Source: Chloroflexota bacterium (GTDB taxonomy: Bacteria > Chloroflexota > Anaerolineae > Aggregatilineales > J027). Taken from it: a stretch of 64,000 nt of DNA. Shown here in pieces: positions 8,827 through 16,320 of this stretch (the first letter of the stretch is position 1; every line of letters begins with the position of its first letter). The notes under the pieces were generated by a model. The model worked only from the letters and a program-made list of their open reading frames with translations, was not told the origin of the DNA and searched no databases. Position numbers and translations under genes: made by a program. The stretch is taken from positions 124,001-188,000 of the forward strand of contig JACRBG010000051.1 in NCBI GenBank assembly GCA_016234595.1. The letters run 5' to 3'.

Positions 8827-10144
8827 AAGCCTACACTGGGAATCAATCGCCTTCTTGCAAGAGCATCTTTACCAGCGGCTCACCGACCCATTAAACAAGG
8901 CCATCACTTTTCTAGAATTGGCCGGGGGTCAAGAATTCACTCTGAGTAACCCCAAACTTATTGACGATGCGGGCCGCAACCTTGAAATTTTGATGATGCT
9001 GATTAAAAGCTGGTCCGTTCTCATCGAATGGAAACACAAAGGTCGGATTGCCGAATCGGAATTTTTGCCACTAGCCCAAGAAAAATTCCCCGAATGGCTG
9101 CTGACTGAAATTGGCGAACAGGCCGTGCTGCGTTTGGAACATACTCGCACCCTTAAAGTACAGCATGACACTTTTTTTGAGGGATTAATTTTGCTGGTCA
9201 ATGTTGCCAAAACAGCCGGTGAAATCAGCCATATTATGTCCAATGATGCGGAGGAGCCGCATACAGGGGTATGGCTGCGGGTCGTCTTTAAACCGCCAAA
9301 ACCTGAAGGTTTCCAAAGTCGTGCGGCTGTCCTAGATTATTTGGTGACCCAAGACGCACTTTCGCAAGAAGCAGCCATTCAATATACCGTTGCCGATGAT
9401 TTGTTTACCATCAATAGCGCCCGCTTTAGCCTCCAGAAAAACACTCGTACCGGTCATCAAGCCTTTGCGATGCTGGTGCCAGCCGCGGGGCGATCTGCAT
9501 CTGCCCCACCCCGATTAGCGGATATGACACCATCGCCCATTTCGGCCTTGCTGCCCCAAACGGGTTCATTGGGAACACTTGTGCTGGCGCCTTTGACCGC
9601 CACACCTACCGTTGTGGTTGAGGAGAGTGTTATAGCTGAAACGCCTATACCTGTAGCCATCCCTGTGCCCGTGACATCTCCCATCATCGAGCCAGAAACA
9701 ACACCTGTATCAACACCTATACAGGTCGCTGAAGGCCCCGTAACAAGCGACAGCACGCCACTTGCTAAGAAATTAACCCTCCTTGAAATTGTCAAACGCA
9801 CCGAAACCAGTGATACGATTGAGGGTGATAAATCTGAAACATTGATTATCAACCCCTTTAAAGTATCTGGCATCAACATGGCCCCCCCCGAACCCTTGAC
9901 CTTGCCACCTCAAGCTGAAATCCCGACCACCGAAAGTGTTCCACTGAACTCACTAAATTCTGTGGGGATGGGTGCACTTTCCAAAGCCTTGTTGCAAATG
10001 CACGCCGAAGCCGAAGCCAAACTCTCGACCAGCGACCTCACTGAATCCGCCTCAGATAGTCGAGATGAAGCGGCTAATGCCTCACTATCGGGCGGCGAAC
10101 AACCCGACGATAGCACCAATTCCGGATCATCTGCTTCGGCCTAA
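8816..10144 (+). CDS. Degenerate histidine-kinase-like protein, paralogue 2
   Basis: The 442-residue product is a clear paralogue of the gene before it. LQEHLYQRLTDPLNKAITFLE lines up with that protein's H-box-like start, and IKSWSVLIEWKHKGRIAE lines up with its VNAWSWLVQYKALGQIPE. Next come a region like the ATP-binding fold (FFEGLILLVNVAKTAGE, then GVWLRVVF) and the ending FTINSARFSLQKN. No N, G1 or G2 motif is seen. The last 220 residues are a low-complexity Pro/Thr/Val/Ser tail. The ATG lies inside the end of the upstream gene (11-base overlap), with GAGAGGAAA before it, so translation is probably coupled. Confidence 0.65.
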   Translation: MDYKSLHWESIAFLQEHLYQRLTDPLNKAITFLELAGGQEFTLSNPKLIDDAGRNLEILMMLIKSWSVLIEWKHKGRIAESEFLPLAQEKFPEWLLTEIGEQAVLRLEHTRTLKVQHDTFFEGLILLVNVAKTAGEISHIMSNDAEEPHTGVWLRVVFKPPKPEGFQSRAAVLDYLVTQDALSQEAAIQYTVADDLFTINSARFSLQKNTRTGHQAFAMLVPAAGRSASAPPRLADMTPSPISALLPQTGSLGTLVLAPLTATPTVVVEESVIAETPIPVAIPVPVTSPIIEPETTPVSTPIQVAEGPVTSDSTPLAKKLTLLEIVKRTETSDTIEGDKSETLIINPFKVSGINMAPPEPLTLPPQAEIPTTESVPLNSLNSVGMGALSKALLQMHAEAEAKLSTSDLTESASDSRDEAANASLSGGEQPDDSTNSGSSASA

Positions 10145-10173
10145 AGACAGTTTTTCTCCTTTTAAATTTGCAC

Positions 10174-10205
10174 TTCCGAGAGCCTATTCTTCTCGGAATT
10201 TTTTT
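10174..10205 (+). terminator. Rho-independent terminator of the pseudo-kinase pair
   Basis: TTCCGAGA (10174-10181) pairs with TCTCGGAA (10191-10198), followed by seven T. It lies 30 bases after the stop. Confidence 0.85.
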
Positions 10206-10211
10206 GCCTGC

Positions 10212-10256
10212 TTGACAAAATAGATAACATACATCACAATAGTTTACAGTGTACAC
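10212..10256 (+). promoter_or_regulatory. Promoter and candidate operator of the TetR-type gene
   Basis: A consensus TTGACA (10212-10217) is followed after 17 bases by CACAAT (10235-10240). The palindrome GTGTACAC lies at 10249-10256, over the expected start of transcription, where a TetR-family repressor would act on its own gene. The leader is about 60 bases. Confidence 0.5.
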
Positions 10257-10310
10257 AAAAATAGATGCTGTATTTTTTAGATTGCACCGCAATCAAGAAG
10301 GAATTCCAAC

Positions 10311-11012
10311 ATGACAATGACTCGACGTGAACGGCTGCGGGAAAACACCCGTGAAGAAATCAAATCTATCGCTCGCAGACATATGCAAGAGCAGGGCACA
10401 GCCGCCATTTCGTTACGGGCCATTGCACGCGATATGGGCCTCACAGTGACAGCCCTCTATCGTTACTATCCTAGCCACGATGATCTAGTCACGGCTTTGA
10501 TTCTTGATGCGTTTAATTCGCTGGCCGACGCGATGGAAAATGCGGATAGCAGCCAACCGCGTGAACGCTATGCCAACCGTTTAATGGCCGTTATGTTGGC
10601 CTATCGGGCATGGGCTTTGCAAAATTCAGCCGATTTTCAACTGATTTACGGCAATCCCATCCCCGGCTATCATGCCCCACGCGAAATTACCGTTCCCGCT
10701 GTTGTCCGAGGCTTTCGTGTGGTAGTGGGCATTTTGGCCGAAGCGATGGCAAACGGCCAGTTGCACCCATCGGTCGAGTATCAACAGTTGCCGCCGCACG
10801 TTTCAGCTTTTATGACTGAATTGATCGAGCAGGATGGCTATAACATCCCTCTTGAGCCTATGTATTTTGGGGTATCCGGTTGGGTCAAGATGCACGGCAT
10901 GATTATGTTAGAGCTTTTCCAACATACCCCCGCCGTCGTCGGCGACCCTGAAGAATTTTATCGTTTTGAAATCAATAACATCCTGAAAACCGCTGGCTTA
11001 ACGCTAGACTAA
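10311..11012 (+). CDS. TetR/AcrR family transcriptional regulator
   Basis: This 233-residue regulator has the TetR DNA-binding helix-turn-helix at about residues 12-58 (ISLRAIARDMGLTVTALYRY, then YPSHDDLVTAL). The C-terminal ligand domain resembles the WHG or TetR_C_33 kind, with no recognisable ligand. AAGGAA precedes the ATG. The reductase gene 21 bases downstream is the likely target, together with the gene itself. It acts in the cytoplasm as a repressor released by a small molecule. The ligand is unknown. Confidence 0.88.
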   Translation: MTMTRRERLRENTREEIKSIARRHMQEQGTAAISLRAIARDMGLTVTALYRYYPSHDDLVTALILDAFNSLADAMENADSSQPRERYANRLMAVMLAYRAWALQNSADFQLIYGNPIPGYHAPREITVPAVVRGFRVVVGILAEAMANGQLHPSVEYQQLPPHVSAFMTELIEQDGYNIPLEPMYFGVSGWVKMHGMIMLELFQHTPAVVGDPEEFYRFEINNILKTAGLTLD

Positions 11013-11033
11013 GTTCACATAAGGAATTCAATT

Positions 11034-12002
11034 ATGGCTACCAATCAAACCTCCAACGAACTGCATGTCGTTTTTGGCACTGGCCCGGTCGGTCGTGCTG
11101 TCACCCAAGAATTAGTCAATCGTGGCAAAAAAGTGCGGGTCGTCAATCGTAGCGGTAAAGCGGACGTACCAGTCGGGGTCGAAATTTCCAAAGGCGATGT
11201 CACCGATCATGCTTTTGCGCGTGAAGCCGCTAAAGGTGCAAGTGTCGTCTATCAATGCACCAATCCACCCTATACCGAATGGGTCGCATTATTCCCAGCC
11301 CTTCAGGCGGGAGTTTTAGAAGGGGCAGTTTCGACAGGAGCCAAATTGATTGTGATGGATAATCTCTATATGTATGGCTCGACCAATGGTAAAACCCTGA
11401 CGGAAGACTTGCCTGATGCTGCTACCAGCCGCAAAGGGGCGTTACGGGCAAAAATGGCCCAAGACATTATGGCTGCCCATAAGAGTGGCAAAGTTCGTGC
11501 CGCCATCGGACGTGCATCCGATTTCTTTGGGCCGGGAGCCTTCGATTCGGCGGCGGGGGATCGTCTATTTTTGGCAGCTCTAGCAGGTAAAGCGGCGGGG
11601 GTCATTGGCAATCCCGATTTGCCCCACACCTATAGCTTCGTTCCTGACATTGGCAAGGCACTGGTCACATTGGGTGAACGGGATGAGGCACTCGGTCAAA
11701 TATGGCATCTGCCATCACCCGAAACTGTCACTACCCGCGAATTTGTGAATAGGGTATTTAAGGAAACAGGCCATACCCCCCGTCTTCAAGTCGCCAATAA
11801 GTTGATGGTGCGGGCGATGGGTCTATTCGTACCCATCATGCGTGAATTTATTGAGATGTACTACGAATACAATGAGCCGTTTATCATGAGTCACGATAAA
11901 TTTACTAAAGCCTTTGGCGCAGAAGTCACCCCTCTCCAAGACGCTATCCGCACCACTGTTGCATGGTTCCGTGACCATGCTGAACACAGCCAAGCGGCCT
12001 AA
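11034..12002 (+). CDS. NAD(P)-binding Rossmann-fold epimerase/reductase (SDR atypical)
   Basis: The 322-residue product has the nucleotide-binding motif GTGPVGR at about residues 15-21, then a strand ending VVNRSGK, as in NmrA/SDRa proteins and NAD-dependent epimerases. The canonical YxxxK pair is not evident: MYGSTNGKTLTED occurs where the Tyr is expected, so catalysis may differ. Substrate unknown. It starts 21 bases after the TetR gene with AAGGAATTC before the ATG, so both form one operon and the enzyme may process the compound that the regulator senses. Confidence 0.8.
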   Translation: MATNQTSNELHVVFGTGPVGRAVTQELVNRGKKVRVVNRSGKADVPVGVEISKGDVTDHAFAREAAKGASVVYQCTNPPYTEWVALFPALQAGVLEGAVSTGAKLIVMDNLYMYGSTNGKTLTEDLPDAATSRKGALRAKMAQDIMAAHKSGKVRAAIGRASDFFGPGAFDSAAGDRLFLAALAGKAAGVIGNPDLPHTYSFVPDIGKALVTLGERDEALGQIWHLPSPETVTTREFVNRVFKETGHTPRLQVANKLMVRAMGLFVPIMREFIEMYYEYNEPFIMSHDKFTKAFGAEVTPLQDAIRTTVAWFRDHAEHSQAA

Positions 12003-12026
12003 TTTCAATCTACCCCGCGCTTACAT

Positions 12027-12058
12027 CCCTCCTCAAATTCTTGGGGAGGGCGTTTTTT
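12027..12058 (+). terminator. Rho-independent terminator after the reductase gene
   Basis: A 10-pair stem with a four-base loop ATTC: CCCTCCTCAA (12027-12036) with TTGGGGAGGG (12041-12050), one G-T pair, then CGTTTTTT. It ends the TetR/reductase operon and shows that the following gene starts after it. Confidence 0.9.
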
Positions 12059-12150
12059 GTCAACATCCCCCGACGATTCGGCACATTTCGCCGTTTTCGA
12101 CTACACTCATGGGTAAATTTCTAATCACCCCATTCTCTAGGCAAAAAAGC

Positions 12151-13728
12151 ATGCGCCGAGATTTAGTGTTGATGTTGGTGTTGGCGTTGGTCGTTGGCTC
12201 GATCTTAGTCATCCTTTTAGATGAACCCGGCTATACCGATGCCTATTATTATTTCAATGCCGGCCAGCGTTTAGCTCAAGGGGATGGCCTGACCGACCCC
12301 TATGTCTGGATTTATCTTAATCCACCCGATAAAATTCCGGCTCCCAGCCATACCTATTGGATGCCGCTGGCCTCGATGGTCAGCGCAGGCAGCATGGTGA
12401 TTTTTGGAGCTAATTTCAATGCCGCCCAAATCCCATCAGTTCTGGCCTTGGTGGGTCTGGTTGTCATGGGGGGCTGGCTCGGTTATACCCTCGGTGGCAC
12501 GCGCCGTTATAGTTGGATGACGGGATTAATTGTCCTCTTTGGTGGATTTTTCTTTCCCTTTTGGGCCAACACCGATACCTTTGCTCTGTATGGGTTAGTT
12601 GGAGCAGGCGCGTTAATTGCGATGGGGTTGGGTCGCCAAAAGAACGATTGGCGCTGGTTCGCAGTTAGTGGGGCGCTCAGTGGTTTGGCCCATCTGACCC
12701 GTGCTGATGGGGTATTGTTATTAGTGGTCGCCCTGTTGCTGACCCTCTGGCCTCACCCCTCTTGGAAGTCTACCACCAGTGCCCTTATCGCCTACTTCAT
12801 AGTTATGCTGGCTTGGTTCATTCGCAATTTGGGGGTTATAGATGCCCCTATTCCAAGCGGTGGGATTAACACGGCCTTTTTGCGTGGTTATAATGAGCTT
12901 TTCGCTTATCCAGTGGATTGGTCACTGGCTAATTTTATGGGTTGGGGCACCCAAAATATTCTTGAATCGCGCTGGAATGCCCTTCTCAGCAATTTTGGCA
13001 CATGGCTGGCAGTGGAAACATGGGTCTTGATTGGCCCCTTCGCCCTTGCTGCTTTGTGGAAACGCCGCAAAAATCCTCTGCTCACTGGGTTTTGGGTTTA
13101 TGCGTTGGGTCTGCATCTCGCCATGACATTCATATTTGCCTATCCGGGCTATCGTGGTGGATTATTCCATTCATCGTCGGCCCTCGTACCTTTTTGGGCC
13201 ATCTTAGGCATCATTGGCCTAGATGATGCGATCAATTGGGCGGCCCAACGTCGCAAGTGGAATCCCCCCCAAGCGCGGATGGTTTTTGGCAGTGCGATGC
13301 TGGTTTTGGTGATATTGTTAAGCGGTTTTGCATGGTCGGCCCAAGCCCGTAACCGTGAGGGAAATCCTAACTATGACGAGATTAGCGCCTATTTGCCACT
13401 CGATGCCGTCTTGATGGTCAACGATCCGCCTGCATGGTATTTCCACACAGGTTTGATGAGTGTCAATTTACCCGATGCTCCTCTTAACCGTCTGCCTGAA
13501 ATCGCGGCCCGCTATTGTGTGACCCATCTGGTGATAGACCAAAATGTCACCGATGCGTTTTTACCCTTGATTGATAAAGGCGAGACTCCCCCGCCATTTT
13601 TAGAGCAAATTGCCTATTTGGATAGAAATACAAAAGGAACCGGAGATGATGTCCGTATCTATCGCTTCGTTGAAGAAACCACTCCCAATGCCAGCCCCTG
13701 CAACTCGACTGGGAATCCGCCCAGTTGA
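12151..13728 (+). CDS. GT-C type integral membrane glycosyltransferase-like protein
   Basis: The reading frame is open from 11914, but the terminator at 12027-12058 lies inside that extension. The start is therefore 12151 (MRRDLVLM) or 12109. The 525-residue product has about ten or more membrane helices. After the first helix comes a short outer loop with GYTDAYYYF, the acidic-residue loop expected of polyprenyl-phosphate-sugar-dependent GT-C enzymes. A soluble C-terminal domain follows (from about residue 410, DEISAYLPLDAVLMVNDPPA). It would move a sugar to a lipid or protein outside the membrane. Substrate unknown. Confidence 0.75.
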   Translation: MRRDLVLMLVLALVVGSILVILLDEPGYTDAYYYFNAGQRLAQGDGLTDPYVWIYLNPPDKIPAPSHTYWMPLASMVSAGSMVIFGANFNAAQIPSVLALVGLVVMGGWLGYTLGGTRRYSWMTGLIVLFGGFFFPFWANTDTFALYGLVGAGALIAMGLGRQKNDWRWFAVSGALSGLAHLTRADGVLLLVVALLLTLWPHPSWKSTTSALIAYFIVMLAWFIRNLGVIDAPIPSGGINTAFLRGYNELFAYPVDWSLANFMGWGTQNILESRWNALLSNFGTWLAVETWVLIGPFALAALWKRRKNPLLTGFWVYALGLHLAMTFIFAYPGYRGGLFHSSSALVPFWAILGIIGLDDAINWAAQRRKWNPPQARMVFGSAMLVLVILLSGFAWSAQARNREGNPNYDEISAYLPLDAVLMVNDPPAWYFHTGLMSVNLPDAPLNRLPEIAARYCVTHLVIDQNVTDAFLPLIDKGETPPPFLEQIAYLDRNTKGTGDDVRIYRFVEETTPNASPCNSTGNPPS

Positions 13729-15271
13729 TGTCCTGTTGCTGATTGTTTCGGCCTTTAACGTCATCGGCTATACCATTTTTGCGGCGGTGTATGATCGGGC
13801 TGGTTTCCCGCTGGACGATTCATGGATCCATCAAGTTTATGCCCGTAACTTGGCGCGGCATGGCGAATGGGCCTATATCCCCGGTCAACCCTCCGCTGCT
13901 TCCAGCAGTCCGCTCTACACGGCTTTGCTTGCAATTGGGCATCTAGTGGGCCTGTCGCCTGTTTTATGGGCCCATCTTTTGGGTGTGCTGTCACTTTTTA
14001 TCGCCGGTGCGATGAGTGTCCGCATTGCCGAACGGCTTTTCCCCCATCTCAAATGGGTCGGGCTTGGTACAGGGTTGTTGGTTATTTCATCGTGGCATCT
14101 CATCTGGTCTGCCGCATCAGGCATGGAAACCATGCAGTTCATCGCTATTGGCTTCGTTTTGATTTATCGTCTGTTTCAAGAACCAACCTTATCCCAAGAT
14201 AACCCACAGGCGGTTTTCAAAAACGGCATCATCATTGGGCTTATCAGTGGCCTGCTCTATTTAACGCGCCCTGAAGGTTTGGTGCTCTTGGGGTGGGGCA
14301 TGTTGCTCATTTGGATTTGTCGTGTTCACCCCGATTTCCGAACTTTTGTGATCTGGTCGCTCGGGGTGGCACTTGGGGCGGCGGTCATCATCATTCCCTA
14401 TATCTTGATTAATCTCTCACTAGTGGGCGAGGCACTGCCTTCAACCGTCCGCGCCAAAATTGCCTATAACGCAGGTTTCCGCGAAAAACCCATTACCACC
14501 CGCATTTGGACAATGACTATTGTGATTATGGCCGGAGCCCAATTGCTCTGGCTGCCTGCGGTGGTGGGTGGGGTGGCTGCTCTCATCCGCCAAAAACCGA
14601 CTTCCGATAAACCCTCTCTCAAATGGCTTCACCTGCTGCCGCTGCTCTGGGGCCTGACCCACCATATTCTCTACATCATTGTTATGCCCGTCTACTATCA
14701 TCATGGGCGTTATGTCATTCCGGTCATTCCGGCCTTGCTGCTTTATGCGGTGGGGGGTATGTTGCTGTTTGTGGACTGGGGCAAGAATAATGCTCCCAAG
14801 CGTGTCTTGACCCGTACTCTTGCCCTCAGTGCGATTTTTGCTGTGCCCGGTTTTTGGTGGATTGGCGGGAAGGTTTATGCTGAGGACGTGCAAATCATCA
14901 ACACTGAAATGGTCAAGGCGTCTAAGTGGGTCGAAATCAATGTCCCCAAAGATCAAGTTTTTGCGGTGCATGATATTGGCGCACTCGGCTATTTCGCCCC
15001 GCGTGAACATGTTTTTGACATCGCGGGTTTGGTCACGCCCGAAGTTGTGCCCATTATTCTAGACCGCGAAAAAACAATGACGTTGATGTGTAAAAAAGGG
15101 GCACAATGGATGATGGTTTTGACGACCCAAAACCCAGCGGATGATGATGACCCGCGCACTATACTGGTCTATTCGACTAATTCGCCGTATTTAAAAGAAG
15201 CGGCGGGCGACAACATGAAGGTCTACAAATTAGATTGGACAAAAGGTGTCACACCGGGTTGCACCGACTAG
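13646..15271 (+). CDS. GT-C type integral membrane glycosyltransferase-like protein, second copy
   Basis: The ATG at 13646 (or 13649) follows AAAAGGAACCGG and lies 83 bases inside the end of the preceding gene, so expression is coupled. The frame is open further upstream to 13610 without a ribosome-binding site. The 541-residue product has about ten membrane helices. The first outer loop has FPLDDSWIHQVYARN, where the Asp pair is the usual catalytic motif of GT39/ArnT-like enzymes, and SSSPLYTALL follows. The C-terminal soluble part carries DIAGLVTPEV. It is probably a partner of the upstream gene in surface glycan work. Confidence 0.78.
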   Translation: MMSVSIASLKKPLPMPAPATRLGIRPVDVLLLIVSAFNVIGYTIFAAVYDRAGFPLDDSWIHQVYARNLARHGEWAYIPGQPSAASSSPLYTALLAIGHLVGLSPVLWAHLLGVLSLFIAGAMSVRIAERLFPHLKWVGLGTGLLVISSWHLIWSAASGMETMQFIAIGFVLIYRLFQEPTLSQDNPQAVFKNGIIIGLISGLLYLTRPEGLVLLGWGMLLIWICRVHPDFRTFVIWSLGVALGAAVIIIPYILINLSLVGEALPSTVRAKIAYNAGFREKPITTRIWTMTIVIMAGAQLLWLPAVVGGVAALIRQKPTSDKPSLKWLHLLPLLWGLTHHILYIIVMPVYYHHGRYVIPVIPALLLYAVGGMLLFVDWGKNNAPKRVLTRTLALSAIFAVPGFWWIGGKVYAEDVQIINTEMVKASKWVEINVPKDQVFAVHDIGALGYFAPREHVFDIAGLVTPEVVPIILDREKTMTLMCKKGAQWMMVLTTQNPADDDDPRTILVYSTNSPYLKEAAGDNMKVYKLDWTKGVTPGCTD

Positions 15272-15296
15272 TGCATATTTCGCTGGGAGAACCCAA

Positions 15297-15338
15297 ACAC
15301 GGGCTGAAACTTAGTCTAAATTCCAGCCCGTGTATTTT
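15297..15338. terminator. Bidirectional terminator between converging genes
   Basis: ACACGGGCTG (15297-15306) pairs perfectly with CAGCCCGTGT (15324-15333), followed by ATTTT. It separates the glycosyltransferase (plus) from the lipoprotein gene (minus). Confidence 0.7.
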
Positions 15339-15361
15339 ACCGATCTATATAATTCCCACTG

Positions 15362-16177
15362 TCAGCTTTCGGGCGCAGGCGGAGCATCGCGTGAAATGCC
15401 GGGGACTTGCAAGCTCACCAAATACGCTTTGCCCTCCTCGCGTACCTGCACACTACCCGATTCGCGAGTGACGTTAGTCCAAATAAATTCGGCCCAAGGG
15501 GTTTCAATCCAACGCGGCGTGCCACTGCTGGCAAGCTCCGCCAAAGTAAAGGGAGCGGTACGCGGCCAAGGAATGACTTTGGCATTCTGGTCTACTTCAA
15601 CTTCATATGCCTTCATCCACCCCCCTGTCGGAAGGACCGAAGCGCGTGTTTCGGCTAAATTGGCACACGTATCAAACAAAGTCGCAAATCCATTGGCAGG
15701 CCATGGCGAATAGCGCTCCACCGTCTGGCTCGAATCGAAGAGGTTCAAGGTCAGGCTTTGTAAAACGGGGTTATCCGTCCCCGGTGGCACAATATCATTT
15801 TCCCAGTCATAAAAGCCCGTCCGAATAATAGTCTCTATCAAGCCGCGAATCTGGTCATCGGTCAGTCGCGCCTCTAAGACCTCACTTCGTCCAGATAACA
15901 AATTGACCCACACCAACCGCCCATCCCCCCATAAAGTACACAGGGGAATATCGTTGTCAAAGTAGGCCTGTGGTTCATAATTCGCCTGATCATCCATCCG
16001 CAAAATAATTGTATCGGGCGAACGATCCCATTCAAATAAGCCTAAATTATCGCTATCCTGCGAATCGTTCTTTTTCTTATCATCATTTTTGTTACACCCT
16101 GCCAATAATAACAGGCCTATCAGCAGGACACTGGTAAAACGCCGATTAATTCGACTAGGGAGTAAACCCTTTAACAT
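15362..16177 (-). CDS. Predicted lipoprotein of unknown function
   Basis: The start at 16177 is chosen because AAGGAG lies eight bases upstream; the frame is open to 16258. The 271-residue product has a lipoprotein signal, VLLIGLLLLAGC, then a Lys/Asp/Asn-rich linker (NKNDDKKKNDSQDSD). The mature part, with GDGRLVWVNLLSGRSEVLEA and DDQIRGLIETIIRTGFYDWE, has no motif I can name. It would be anchored outside the membrane. It lies downstream of the VIT/vWA gene on the same strand, 143 bases away, and may share its transcript. Confidence 0.72.
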   Translation of the reverse strand: MLKGLLPSRINRRFTSVLLIGLLLLAGCNKNDDKKKNDSQDSDNLGLFEWDRSPDTIILRMDDQANYEPQAYFDNDIPLCTLWGDGRLVWVNLLSGRSEVLEARLTDDQIRGLIETIIRTGFYDWENDIVPPGTDNPVLQSLTLNLFDSSQTVERYSPWPANGFATLFDTCANLAETRASVLPTGGWMKAYEVEVDQNAKVIPWPRTAPFTLAELASSGTPRWIETPWAEFIWTNVTRESGSVQVREEGKAYLVSLQVPGISRDAPPAPES

Positions 16178-16320
16178 TCGTCGCGCTCCTTGAACTACCG
16201 CGTACAAGCCAGTACGTAAGAGCATTGTAGCGCCGCCTGTGTTTTGTGCCAAATGCAAACGGGCAACAGAATGTTATTCCGCCGCCCGTCCGGTGTACAA
16301 AATTTGTCAGAGTTCAGTGA

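Noticed and set aside
11914-12150. N-terminal extension of the first glycosyltransferase
   Set aside because: It would overlap the reductase gene and read through its terminator at 12027-12058.
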